Counted from the first letter of the stretch, positions 9,241 to 17,654 are shown. The stretch is 64,000 nt of DNA from an uncultured Bacteroidales bacterium (GCA_944323845.1 CALUUA010000006.1:1-64000), one strand, 5' to 3'. Notes: generated from the sequence alone by a model not told the origin. Program-made: numbers and translations.

Positions 9241-9271
9241 CAAAATTAATTATTTTGGAGTCAAATTCAAA
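9241..9271 (-). promoter_or_regulatory. Promoter of glmM
   Basis: Minus strand: TTTG (complement of 9268-9271), 19 nt, TAATTTTG (complement of 9241-9248). It overlaps the divergent promoter of the DUF486 gene, so polymerase may compete at the two sites. Confidence 0.75.
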
Positions 9272-9287
9272 TTTTATATTACATTTG
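9254..9287 (+). promoter_or_regulatory. Promoter of the DUF486 gene
   Basis: TTTG at 9254-9257 and TACATTTG at 9280-9287, with a 22-nt spacer that is slightly longer than the usual 19-21. It interleaves with the divergent glmM promoter. Confidence 0.6.
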
Positions 9288-9312
9288 CAGCCGCTAAAGA
9301 AATGAATCCGAC

Positions 9313-9681
9313 ATGAAAGCCCTTTATACTGTCATTCTTCTTGTTACATCGAATATTTTCATGACATTCGCGTGGTACGGACATCTGAAACTCCAGGAAA
9401 TGAAAGTCACTACGGGCTGGCCGCTGATTCTGGTCATACTTCTGTCGTGGGGCGTGGCCTTCTTCGAATACTGTGCACAGGTCCCTGCAAACAGGATAGG
9501 GTTCGCGGACAATGGAGGGCCTTTCAATCTGATTCAGCTGAAAGTGATACAGGAAGTTATATCGCTTACCGTCTTTACTGTCATCGTGACCCTGCTGTTC
9601 AAGAATCAGGCTCTGCAGTGGAATCATTTCGTGGCGTTCTTCCTGCTGGTGCTGGCGGTCTTTTTCGTGTTTTTGAAGTAA
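9313..9681 (+). CDS. DMT-like small membrane protein, DUF486
   Basis: 122 aa with four predicted membrane segments. It matches the DUF486 family, a small relative of the drug/metabolite transporter superfamily: FMTFAWYGHLK near the N-terminus, FFEYCAQVPANRIGF in the middle, and a Leu/Phe-rich C-terminal helix. Substrate unknown. It is a single gene between its own promoter and the tRNA-Glu promoter. Confidence 0.85.
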   Translation: MKALYTVILLVTSNIFMTFAWYGHLKLQEMKVTTGWPLILVILLSWGVAFFEYCAQVPANRIGFADNGGPFNLIQLKVIQEVISLTVFTVIVTLLFKNQALQWNHFVAFFLLVLAVFFVFLK

Positions 9682-9694
9682 AGGGGCAAATAAA

Positions 9695-9726
9695 TTTGGA
9701 AATATAAAATTATTGCCATACATTTG
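9695..9726 (+). promoter_or_regulatory. Promoter of tRNA-Glu
   Basis: TTTG at 9695-9698, 20-nt spacer, TACATTTG at 9719-9726. The mature tRNA begins 21 nt further on. Full consensus match. Confidence 0.82.
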
Positions 9727-9746
9727 CAGTCCCAAAATCGGAATAT

Positions 9747-9818
9747 GCTCGGCTCGTATAACGGTTAGTACTCAAGATTCTCAATCTTGCAATCGGAGTT
9801 CGATTCTCCGGCCGAGTA
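9747..9818 (+). tRNA. tRNA-Glu (CTC)
   Basis: 72-nt cloverleaf. Acceptor GCTCGGC pairs with GCCGAGT, with a G-T pair at 1-72. D-arm GTAT/GTAC, anticodon stem CAAGA/TCTTG, loop TTCTCAA giving anticodon CTC (Glu, GAG codons), T-arm CGGAG/CTCCG with loop TTCGATT. Discriminator A, no encoded CCA. The wobble at 1-72 is unusual. Confidence 0.92.
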
Positions 9819-9827
9819 CTTCAGGAG

Positions 9828-9863
9828 AGGCTGGAACGGTAATCGCCGTTTTCAGCCTTTTTT
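9828..9863 (+). terminator. Terminator after tRNA-Glu
   Basis: Inverted repeat AGGCTG...AACGG / CCGTT...CAGCCT followed by TTTTTT. It overlaps the 3' end of the convergent Crp/Fnr gene, so that gene's last codons lie inside the hairpin. Confidence 0.82.
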
Positions 9864-10466
9864 CATGTAAGAATTTCCGCGTTTTTCCAATATTCCCTGA
9901 CTTGTAAGCTGCGCAATGGCTCTGGACAATGACGGCCGGGCCACTCCCAGGATGAAGGCGGCTTCCTGCAGGTTCTCTATCGGCCCGTTTCTCTCTATGT
10001 AGCCGGTTATCCTTGACGACAAGGTCTGCAAGGCGAACTCATTGAGCCTGCGGCTCAGGAACATGCTGTGGTCGGATACGATCCTCAGATAGTTTCCGAG
10101 TATGACCTTGTCTTCCTCCAGCAGCCGGGTCAGGGCATGGCGTCCGACAGTCCAGATGGAACAGTCGGACGAGGCTATTATGGTGACGGGGAAAATCCGG
10201 TCGCTGCTGAAGACAAAGGCCGACGCGAGGGTTTCCGGCGCCGAAAGCGTGTCCAGAGTAAATTCCTTCCCCTCCTCACTGATCATCCGTGCATATGCGC
10301 TGCCTTCGCCGAGCAGGTAGACTGCCCCGCAAGGATAGCCCTGAAGGGCAATGATGTCGCCTTTCCCGTATTCGGCATATCTTGCAGGCGATGCATCGAG
10401 CACGGCACCGGCAATGTCCGTATTGCAGCCTCTGAACAGAGGCATTCCGAAAATATCCTGGCTCAT
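9852..10466 (-). CDS. Crp/Fnr-family transcriptional regulator
   Basis: 204 aa. The N-terminal cyclic-nucleotide-binding-like beta-roll (YGKGDIIALQGYPCGAVYLL) lacks the Arg/Ser ligand motif for cAMP, and no Fnr-type Cys cluster is seen. The C-terminal winged helix carries a recognition helix (FILGVARPSLSRAIAQL). The gene diverges from the lipoprotein operon at 10571. A perfect palindrome in the 104-bp gap (10501-10514) is the likely operator and may also serve autoregulation. Effector unknown. Confidence 0.88.
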   Translation of the reverse strand: MSQDIFGMPLFRGCNTDIAGAVLDASPARYAEYGKGDIIALQGYPCGAVYLLGEGSAYARMISEEGKEFTLDTLSAPETLASAFVFSSDRIFPVTIIASSDCSIWTVGRHALTRLLEEDKVILGNYLRIVSDHSMFLSRRLNEFALQTLSSRITGYIERNGPIENLQEAAFILGVARPSLSRAIAQLTSQGILEKRGNSYMKKG

Positions 10467-10500
10467 GGTTCACGAAAATCCGTTGAAAAAGAAACCCCGC

Positions 10501-10514
10501 GTAACATATGTTAC
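10501..10514. promoter_or_regulatory. Palindromic operator, probable Crp/Fnr site
   Basis: Perfect 14-bp palindrome GTAACATATGTTAC. Its centre is about 41 bp upstream of the start expected from the -7 box at 10537-10544, which is the usual spacing of a class II Crp/Fnr activator site. It also lies 35-48 bp upstream of the regulator's own ATG. Binding is an inference. Confidence 0.65.
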
Positions 10515-10536
10515 CGGAAAATGTCCGGGCGGCGGA

Positions 10537-10544
10537 TATCTTTG
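10537..10544 (+). promoter_or_regulatory. -7 box of the lipoprotein operon
   Basis: TATCTTTG, a full TAnnTTTG match, 27 nt before the ATG at 10571. No TTTG lies 19-21 nt upstream; the palindrome 10501-10514 sits there instead, as expected for an activator-dependent promoter. GGCGGC (10528-10533) and GCCGCC (10544-10549) flank the box as a small inverted repeat. Confidence 0.6.
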
Positions 10545-10570
10545 CCGCCGGATTCAAAGATACGCAAAAA

Positions 10571-12433
10571 ATGAAAGCGATGAAAACAACAGTGAAATTT
10601 ATGGCCATGCTCCTGTGTTGCGCGGCAGTATGGTCATGTACCGGCGTCGAAGCCGAACTGCCGGTCCCGAACCGCGGAGGACTGTCATTCGGTCTCGTCT
10701 GTGCCGGCTATGATGATGGGCCCGGAACCAGAACAGGGTTCTCTCCGGCCGATTATGACATGGTGGAATTCGCTGTCATGGACAGCGACGGCGCCAGAGT
10801 CAGGGACATGAAAGGATATTATGACAAGAATACTTCGAGCATACTCGTCGAAGGTCTCAGGGAAGGTGACTATATTCTGTCCGTGATGGGTGTCAAAGGC
10901 GATTTTATCTCTGACGGCCTGACAGTAAACGATATAGATGACATCCGCGAAGTATGGATTTCTTTTCCGGAAGATTCTTCCGCTCCGCTGGAAGCCGAGT
11001 ATTTCCACTCGTCCACGCCGTTTGCCGTAATGGTCAGAGACACTCCGGCCGGACTCGAATATGTGACGGACCTGACAGGCCCTATCCGGCAGAAACGTAT
11101 CGTGGGCAGGGTGGACATGACATTCTCATTCAGGAACGCCGGCACTGCATCGGCAGTCCTTTCGAATGTCGTAACGATGGAGTCCCCGTCATTCAGTACC
11201 GCAATGGCTGCCGACGGCACTTTTTCAGGCCGCACCACAGCTTCCTCCCTCATTATGGACATGTCGGAAGGAGCATCAGGCTTTTTCCTTCCATCTGAGA
11301 CGGAAACGGAAGGCTCGGCTGAAATCATTACCCGTGATTACCGGGGAAACACCGTGCGCAGATCCTACGGTTTCCGGCTTCCGCCGGTGAAGGCGAACCG
11401 GCTGCATAATGTCGGAGTCGATGCAATCCATCCTGACGACGAGTCCGGGACGCTTTTCGTGACAGAAAAGGCATACGTGGAGGGCGAGCACGGAAAGATT
11501 CTTCAGGATGACGAACCCTATACTGTATATACGGACAAGGCGGCAAGGAATTTCAACACAGCCAGCCCCCTGCAGGCCACGGTATTGCCGGACGGCCGAC
11601 TGAATGTCAGGTTCTATTCCCCTCGGGATCTCGAAGGCGTCCTGCTCAAGGCCAGAATCCCGTCTGAAGGCGACTTTTTCATGGATCTCGCATATTTCGA
11701 CAGGATACCTGCCTTCGCCGATTTCTACGGAGCCATGCCTCTGACGGAAAAGGATGCATTTTACAGGACGGACACGGGCAGGATAGTGAAAGTGGAGAAG
11801 AAGGACCCTGCTTCCCTTCACGATATGGAAATCATGGTCGAATCCTCCGACCCGTACTGGTCAAAGCTGGAAAAGATAGAGCATGGCTGGAATATAAGGT
11901 TCGACCTTTTCGGGGGCGATCCCACCCTCCCTGACGGCGGGCCTCAAGGAAACTGGATGGGAATCAGGCCGGTGCATTGCCGGGAAGCCGTGGCATTCTT
12001 CCTTAATTTCACATATATGATAGACATGCCGGAACATGAGCGGATATTGAGGGAAAATCAGGACAGGCTTTACGGCAACGGCGGAGTGGAAGACAAGGTG
12101 TCTGTCGAGACCGTACTGGCGCAGATGCGTCAGCCCCGCACCATAAATGTCGGTCTGGTGTATCCGGGAAACGGAGTGGTCGGCCTCGGCGGCGGAAGTA
12201 CTTTCGGAGCGTACCAGTCCGGATGGCTGAGCCACTACGATTCCCTGTATTCATGCGAAATCATGTTCCACGAACTAGGCCATGTGATGGGATACAGCCA
12301 CAGCAGTTCATTTACCTACGGTCCGTGGGCGCAGGAACTCATGAATCATTTCTACGTCTCCCATCTGTCGGAAATGCCGGTGGATTCACCGGACTATCTC
12401 GGCAGCAAGGACAATCCATACCTCTATAAATGA
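10571..12433 (+). CDS. Surface lipoprotein: FimB/Mfa2-like region plus metzincin motif
   Basis: About 620 aa. The start at 10571 places a lipoprotein signal at the N-terminus (FMAMLLCCAAVWSC), while the upstream in-frame start at 10508 lies within the promoter. Residues ~40-280 have the look of a FimB/Mfa2-type fimbrial anchor (EGLREGDYILSVMG; later RIVGRVDMTFSFRN). The C-terminal third carries HELGHVMGYSH at residues 567-577, an exact metzincin HExxHxxGxxH zinc site, with a possible Met-turn in AQELMNHF. It is probably a membrane-anchored metalloprotease at the cell surface or in the periplasm. First gene of the operon divergent from the Crp/Fnr regulator. Confidence 0.75.
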   Translation: MKAMKTTVKFMAMLLCCAAVWSCTGVEAELPVPNRGGLSFGLVCAGYDDGPGTRTGFSPADYDMVEFAVMDSDGARVRDMKGYYDKNTSSILVEGLREGDYILSVMGVKGDFISDGLTVNDIDDIREVWISFPEDSSAPLEAEYFHSSTPFAVMVRDTPAGLEYVTDLTGPIRQKRIVGRVDMTFSFRNAGTASAVLSNVVTMESPSFSTAMAADGTFSGRTTASSLIMDMSEGASGFFLPSETETEGSAEIITRDYRGNTVRRSYGFRLPPVKANRLHNVGVDAIHPDDESGTLFVTEKAYVEGEHGKILQDDEPYTVYTDKAARNFNTASPLQATVLPDGRLNVRFYSPRDLEGVLLKARIPSEGDFFMDLAYFDRIPAFADFYGAMPLTEKDAFYRTDTGRIVKVEKKDPASLHDMEIMVESSDPYWSKLEKIEHGWNIRFDLFGGDPTLPDGGPQGNWMGIRPVHCREAVAFFLNFTYMIDMPEHERILRENQDRLYGNGGVEDKVSVETVLAQMRQPRTINVGLVYPGNGVVGLGGGSTFGAYQSGWLSHYDSLYSCEIMFHELGHVMGYSHSSSFTYGPWAQELMNHFYVSHLSEMPVDSPDYLGSKDNPYLYK

Positions 12434-12440
12434 CAAGATT

Positions 12441-14666
12441 ATGAAGAAAAAATATTTTCCGTTGCTGCTTGCCGCAGCAATATTTATGACAGGATGTTCG
12501 GAGAAGTCTTCTCCGGACAATGCTGGAGCCGGACCTGAGGTTTCGATAGACTTCGGATTTCCTGACAATCCTTCCGGCAGTCAGGACATGACATTGAATT
12601 CAGTGCAGGCCTACCGTATTTATGGCGGGACAGTAAGCGAAGCGCTGGCTCCGTCAGGCCGCGGTAAAGACGGAAGTTTCATTTTCACTCCGACAGCCAT
12701 GGCCGGCAGGATGTACGTGGCGGCGAATCTGGCGGAGGCATCGCGGCTTGATGATGTAGAGCCTGGAATGCCGGCCGAGGATTTTCTGGCGGTCAAGGCG
12801 TCCGTGGGAGAAATGACAGCCGAGGGTACGGGCATGACCGGCTCTGTGGAGCTGGACGGCGCCGGCGGCAGGACGCTTCATATGAAATTGGCCCGCACGG
12901 TGGCCAGACTGGATATATCGGTACTGGAAAGCGGGGTGAAGGTGTTGGCGGTCAGGCTGACTGGACTGGCTGCGGAAGGAACTGTTTTCCCTGACGGAGC
13001 CGCAAACGGTGAAAAGGCGGAGGCTCAAGCGGAAAATCTGTTTCTGGATTTTTCCGAAAAGCCGATAGAGAACACATCGGAGATTCTGGCATTCCTCGCG
13101 GAACAGTATGATTCCGGAATCATGGTCGAGGTGACTGTATCCGCCGACGGAGGGACAAGCCTCATGCGCACGAAACTGCCTGAAAATGTCTTGAGAAATC
13201 ATATATATACCGTTTCGGTCCGCGGAAAAGGCGCCGGTATGTTCCTGACAGTGACATATGACGGATGGGAGACCGGCGAGCCGGCGGAAACATATCCCCG
13301 GACGAAGGCTTCGGTGGATGTCGGAACTTCCGTCCTCCCGTCCGGAGTGACTGTAAACGAAGGAGGGGATACTGTATTCGTGACGCATCATGCAGTGGAA
13401 TTCGAATTGGCCGTACAGGCCGAACCGGGAGCCGATGTCGTAGTGGACGGCAGCATGGACGGGGTGGAAATATCCCGGATGCCTGCAGAGAGAGGCAGCC
13501 TTGAGCCTGTCGCGAGATTTTCGGTGTCAGGAGAGCGTAGGGTGCCCGGAATGCCTTCCGGAAGGATACATCTGGATTTTCATGACGGCAATATGAATAC
13601 AGGCAGGATCGTGATTCTGTTCGAGGCCAATCCGGTCATTCTCGACGGTGTCATCGAGCTCGGCCGGGACGGTGTCTGCGATTTCGGCAGGTATATAGAC
13701 GGGGAACTGGGGACGGTGACATTGCCCGCAGGGCACAGGCTATATATGGAATTTCCTGAAGGAGAATCCGTCTGGGCGGCTGCCGTGCCGTCAGAGACAG
13801 GAGAAAACGTCTACCGCATATTGGGAGGGTGGAGACCCAATGATCCGGAGGCGGACGGACGGGAGCAGACTGCATATATGGTCATAGCCGACGAGGCCGG
13901 AACAGGGGAGGAAACTTATGTGCTGAAGAGGAGAAACTGGGGCTTGCCTGTAGTCCGGATAGGGGAGACATGGTGGACCCTTTACAATCTGCGCGGAGAT
14001 GCCCGCAGATTCGAAGACCAGGTGACTTGCGCCGATGCCCCTGCGTCAGGGGACGGACTTATGGATCTGCTTCTGGACATGCCGGAAGACAGACTTCTGG
14101 AAATCATGGGGCATCAGTATCAGGCCGGTACGTTTTCGGGTCTGCCTCTTTCCCATGACGGGACTGCCTTTCTTTATGAAGGAATGAAGTCCGCAGCCCC
14201 GGATTTCGGCTCGGACGATCCTTCCGCTATGGCTCCTCCGGGCTATGCCGTGCCGTCCTATGAGGACTATGCTGTCTTTTCGGCAAACGACAACTTCAAT
14301 GTCGGCGGCATAGGAAGCCGTTCATTCACCAACAGTTCCGGCGAGAGGATTGATGTCAGGATTGCGGAGCGGGAAGTGAGTTTCCTCGGACATGATTTCG
14401 GGACAGTCGCATTCTATGAATTTACCGCAGGCGGACAGGTGTGGGTGTTGTACGGTCTCGGCCATCAGTGGAATACCGTGCCGGGAAACATAGCGCGGAT
14501 GCATCTTCTTCTGGCCACTTCAGGCAGCGCAGGCATGTCGTGGGCGATGGAGGGCTATGCCTCTGATGACCGTCCCGGTCAGAACTGGATGAAATTCACT
14601 GCGCAGAACAGTACCAAGACCCGGATGATAAGGTGTGTCAAGACTCCGGTAGAGTACATATATTAA
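12441..14666 (+). CDS. Fimbrillin-like lipoprotein with large C-terminal domain
   Basis: 741 aa, 7 bp after the protease-like gene. Lipobox MTGC at residues ~16-19. Residues ~30-275 resemble Mfa-type fimbrillins (MKLARTVARLDISVLE; NHIYTVSVRGKG). From DGWETGE onward, about 470 residues are shared with the protein at 14893, including FGRYIDGELG, ILGGWRPNDPEADGR, RRNWGLPV and the terminal VEYIY. The last ~200 residues (VVRIGETWW, GYAVPSYEDY, a closing RCVK) weakly recall the FISUMP (TIGR02145) fold, an uncertain assignment. A surface or pilus-tip protein is inferred. Confidence 0.7.
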   Translation: MKKKYFPLLLAAAIFMTGCSEKSSPDNAGAGPEVSIDFGFPDNPSGSQDMTLNSVQAYRIYGGTVSEALAPSGRGKDGSFIFTPTAMAGRMYVAANLAEASRLDDVEPGMPAEDFLAVKASVGEMTAEGTGMTGSVELDGAGGRTLHMKLARTVARLDISVLESGVKVLAVRLTGLAAEGTVFPDGAANGEKAEAQAENLFLDFSEKPIENTSEILAFLAEQYDSGIMVEVTVSADGGTSLMRTKLPENVLRNHIYTVSVRGKGAGMFLTVTYDGWETGEPAETYPRTKASVDVGTSVLPSGVTVNEGGDTVFVTHHAVEFELAVQAEPGADVVVDGSMDGVEISRMPAERGSLEPVARFSVSGERRVPGMPSGRIHLDFHDGNMNTGRIVILFEANPVILDGVIELGRDGVCDFGRYIDGELGTVTLPAGHRLYMEFPEGESVWAAAVPSETGENVYRILGGWRPNDPEADGREQTAYMVIADEAGTGEETYVLKRRNWGLPVVRIGETWWTLYNLRGDARRFEDQVTCADAPASGDGLMDLLLDMPEDRLLEIMGHQYQAGTFSGLPLSHDGTAFLYEGMKSAAPDFGSDDPSAMAPPGYAVPSYEDYAVFSANDNFNVGGIGSRSFTNSSGERIDVRIAEREVSFLGHDFGTVAFYEFTAGGQVWVLYGLGHQWNTVPGNIARMHLLLATSGSAGMSWAMEGYASDDRPGQNWMKFTAQNSTKTRMIRCVKTPVEYIY

Positions 14667-14874
14667 CGTGAGTTCGATGAAAAGAACGAAGTGAATTTCA
14701 GAGAACTACCTCTTTTAGAGGATTCGTAAAACGAATCCGTGGGTAAGTTCTCCCCTCGATAGGGGAGAATTTTAGAGGGGTGACACGTAAAAGGAAGGAG
14801 ATTTCGCAGAAATCGTAACGTCAGTTCGACGAAATCTCTGGTACTGAGCAGAATAATTCGTCGAACTGACGTTA
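14663..14874. repeat. MITE-like structured intergenic element
   Basis: The 226-bp gap between the paralogous genes is almost wholly symmetric sequence. TTAACGTGAGTTCGATGAA (14663-14681, overlapping the upstream stop codon) recurs as TAACGTCAGTTCGACGAA (14816-14833) and as its perfect inverse (14857-14874). Inside are hairpins: 14701-14707/14745-14751, GGATTCGT/ACGAATCC (14720-14738), CTCCCC/GGGGAG (14750-14767) and GAGATTTCG/CGAAATCTC (14798-14838). No coding capacity. It resembles a miniature inverted-repeat element. Confidence 0.65.
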
Positions 14875-14892
14875 TATTAAAAACATGACATT

Positions 14893-16545
14893 ATGAAAGG
14901 TATATTAAAAAGAAGATTTATACGGCCGGCAGGCCGGTATGCAAGATTCGTTTCCGTAAGGGGCGGACTTGTGGCCTCGTTGGCCGCGATGTGTATTCTC
15001 GCAGGAGCATGTCAGAAAGAACCTGAACCCGAAGAGGACGACAGGACGCACGTGGAGGCTGTGGATGACGGCTGGGGCTCGGGAGGGGAGACCGGAGTGT
15101 ATCCGGACAGAGGCGACAGGATCCGGGTGAATGCCGGCCTGTCCTCTCTCCCTTCCGGTGCGGAGGTGTCCGGAGACGGCTTCTCTCTGCATCTTTCCCA
15201 TCATGCAGCCGATTTCGTGCTTGCAGTGGAGAGCGACGAGGCTCTGGAATTAGTCCCTTCCGGCGGCGGTTATCTGTTCAGTGCCGGGCCTGCCGGGATT
15301 CAGGAAGGTCTGCCATTGGGAGGAAATGAAGGTGCTGCATCCGGTGTAATCAGCTATTTCCGTATCACCAAAGGCCTTTATGCTCCCGGTGCGGCTCCCG
15401 GAACCGTGACCCTGCAATTCCGCAGGAAAGGTCTGGCTAACGTTTATCCTGAAGATTGCATCCGCGTGGAACTGGCTGCCAATCCTGTGAAAGTCAGCGG
15501 TCCGATGGATTTCGACAACACTTCCTATTCTCATGATTTCGGACGTTATGTAGATAACGAACTCGGAATTTTCAGTCTGCCTGAAGACAAGATGATATCC
15601 GTGGAATTCGCTCCGGGAGAAGATGAATGGATCAGACTTGAACAGCAGCCTGATCAGCCTCGGACCTGGCGTGTGCTCGGAGGCTGGAGACCGAACGATC
15701 CTACGGCAGACGGACGGCGGCAGGAAGCCGTTGTCGTCATCACCGGTACGGACGGCGGGGCTGAAAGGGAGGAATATCGTGTCGCAAGGCGGAACTACGG
15801 CCTGCCGGTAACATGGCTGCACGGCGTGTGGTGGTGCAAGTATAACTCGATGGGGGATTCGAGGGATTTCGATGACCAGATACTTTCTTCGGAAGATCCT
15901 GCCGCCGCAGCCGGCATAAGCGTCTTCGACTACCTCGGCTCCATCTCTTCCGACGAATACAGGTCGCTGTGGCAGTGGGCGTATAACGGCGACAGCGGAC
16001 AGGGCATGACAGTAACGGAAAAAGACGGGGTGCCTGTCATGGACGGTTATAATCCAGGGCAGGTGAACATAAACAGGCTTCCGGCCGACGCATTGTCTCC
16101 GGACGGCTACGAATTGCCTTCCATGGAGGACTTCAACAGGATATTTGACGGGACGGGTACGGTCTGGATGGCTTGGAACGGTTCATATGAGATACGGGAG
16201 CCGTGGAACGGACATTCTGTCATCGACAGGAGACAGGCCAGAAAAGACGGCGTGCAGATAGGCTCGCTGACCCTTTCGGACCTGCTGTATGTGGCCCTGT
16301 CGTCACCGGACTATCCTGAACACGAACCACTCGTCTGGTACGGTCCGGGAGCACAATGGAATGAACTCGGCATAGAGCATTCCGGACATTGCAACAACAT
16401 CCTTTTCAGCGTGCATTCTCCTTCAGGGGAAGGCTGGTATATCGGAGGCAACATGGGAAACCTCTTCGTCTACAAGAACGGGGCAGGTACCAAGGATACC
16501 CGTATCCTGCGCTTCAGGAAATCGGATGTGGAATATATCTATTAA
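14893..16545 (+). CDS. Lipoprotein, partial paralogue of the upstream fimbrillin-like protein
   Basis: 550 aa. Long basic N-terminus, then lipobox LAGAC, followed by an acidic stretch (QKEPEPEEDDR) that could act as a surface-export signal. It lacks the fimbrillin region of its neighbour and begins to match it at DGWGSG, then throughout: LPSGAEVSGDGF, FGRYVDNELG, VLGGWRPNDPTADGR, RRNYGLPV, ending VEYIY. It therefore looks like a duplicated C-terminal domain with its own lipoprotein signal. Function unknown; adhesin or tip component is a guess from context. Confidence 0.65.
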   Translation: MKGILKRRFIRPAGRYARFVSVRGGLVASLAAMCILAGACQKEPEPEEDDRTHVEAVDDGWGSGGETGVYPDRGDRIRVNAGLSSLPSGAEVSGDGFSLHLSHHAADFVLAVESDEALELVPSGGGYLFSAGPAGIQEGLPLGGNEGAASGVISYFRITKGLYAPGAAPGTVTLQFRRKGLANVYPEDCIRVELAANPVKVSGPMDFDNTSYSHDFGRYVDNELGIFSLPEDKMISVEFAPGEDEWIRLEQQPDQPRTWRVLGGWRPNDPTADGRRQEAVVVITGTDGGAEREEYRVARRNYGLPVTWLHGVWWCKYNSMGDSRDFDDQILSSEDPAAAAGISVFDYLGSISSDEYRSLWQWAYNGDSGQGMTVTEKDGVPVMDGYNPGQVNINRLPADALSPDGYELPSMEDFNRIFDGTGTVWMAWNGSYEIREPWNGHSVIDRRQARKDGVQIGSLTLSDLLYVALSSPDYPEHEPLVWYGPGAQWNELGIEHSGHCNNILFSVHSPSGEGWYIGGNMGNLFVYKNGAGTKDTRILRFRKSDVEYIY

Positions 16546-16643
16546 CCGTCCCGCCGGCTATCTTCGTCAGCGGCGCATTCAGGAGAACGGATAAAAAGAT
16601 TATATTTGCAGGACGTCGGACCCTTTAGTCCGTATTTTATACC

Positions 16644-17615
16644 ATGAAACGGAAAACAGTGCTTCTGGCAGTCCTGAATGCCGCTGCGGCCATAGCTGTC
16701 GGCATAGGCGCAGGCCTTTTATACAAATATTATTTCCGCAGTGACGGCATGGCGTCCCGTGACGACATGAAAATACTCTCGGACAAGATAGCCGCATTGT
16801 CCGCCGCTGTGGATGCCAAGGTCGGGGTGGCTGCCATATTCAGTACGGCAGACACCCTTGTCACATCTTCGGATGAATTTCCGATGATGAGCGTGATGAA
16901 GTTCCATCAGGCGCTTGCCGTCGCCGCCTGGCTGAGGCAGAACCGGGTTCCTTTGGATGCGGAAGTCGAAGTCACGCCGGATATGCTCCCGGGCGGCACG
17001 TGGAGTCCGATGCGCGATTCCTTCCCTCAGGGCGGCAGTTTCTCCTACAGGGAATTGCTCCGCTATTCGTTGGAATACAGCGACAACAATGCATGCGATA
17101 TTCTTTTCTCCCTTTCCGGAGGTCCGGAACGGACAGACAGCTATATAAGGTCTTTGGGCATAGACGGCTTCGGCATTTCCTGTACGGAGGCGATGATGCA
17201 TGAAGAACCGGGGATTTCGGACAGGAACCGGACGACCCCTCTTTCCGCCGCCCTGCTTTTAGAGAAGTTCTGGAACATGCGTGATGAAGACCCGTACAGC
17301 AGATTCATCTGGGAGACCATGGCGTCATGCCGCACAGGCATGGCCAGAATCCCGGGACATATTGCCTCGAAGGCATCGGCGATAGCACACAAGACAGGAA
17401 CGGGGTATGTGACGCCCGAAGGCCGGATAGCGGCCGTAAACGATATCGGTATAGTCGTCTTGCCGGACGGAAGCCGTTTTTCGCTGGCTGTCTTTATTTC
17501 GGATGCCGGCTGTACGCCTGAGCAATGCGAAAGCCTGATCGCCGGCATAGCGGCAGTCGTATATGAGCGGGCTGCTTCCGCAATGACGGAAGAAGATGTC
17601 GAAACACGGGATTAA
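16644..17615 (+). CDS. Class A beta-lactamase, PER/CepA-like subclass
   Basis: 323 aa with an N-terminal membrane segment or signal peptide. All active-site motifs are present: Ser83-x-x-Lys86 (SVMK), Ser146-Asp-Asn (SDN), Glu182 of the omega loop in TEAMMHEEPG, and Lys250-Thr-Gly (KTGTG). Aligned by eye to TEM, position 170 is His (residue 186) rather than Asn and position 179 is Asn, as known for PER-type enzymes. This suggests the subclass typical of Bacteroidetes (CfxA/CepA/PER group). Periplasmic hydrolysis of beta-lactams is predicted; spectrum cannot be read. A -7 box TATATTTG is at 16601-16608. No mobile element adjoins it. Confidence 0.88.
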   Translation: MKRKTVLLAVLNAAAAIAVGIGAGLLYKYYFRSDGMASRDDMKILSDKIAALSAAVDAKVGVAAIFSTADTLVTSSDEFPMMSVMKFHQALAVAAWLRQNRVPLDAEVEVTPDMLPGGTWSPMRDSFPQGGSFSYRELLRYSLEYSDNNACDILFSLSGGPERTDSYIRSLGIDGFGISCTEAMMHEEPGISDRNRTTPLSAALLLEKFWNMRDEDPYSRFIWETMASCRTGMARIPGHIASKASAIAHKTGTGYVTPEGRIAAVNDIGIVVLPDGSRFSLAVFISDAGCTPEQCESLIAGIAAVVYERAASAMTEEDVETRD

Positions 17616-17640
17616 ATTCTCTGAATTCAGCCGGATTTGC

Positions 17641-17648
17641 TATATTTG
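17641..17648 (+). promoter_or_regulatory. -7 box of holA
   Basis: TATATTTG ends 6 nt before the ATG at 17655, so the transcript would be leaderless or nearly so. It excludes the upstream in-frame start at 17637. No clear TTTG -33 box is visible. Confidence 0.55.
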
Positions 17649-17654
17649 CACGAT

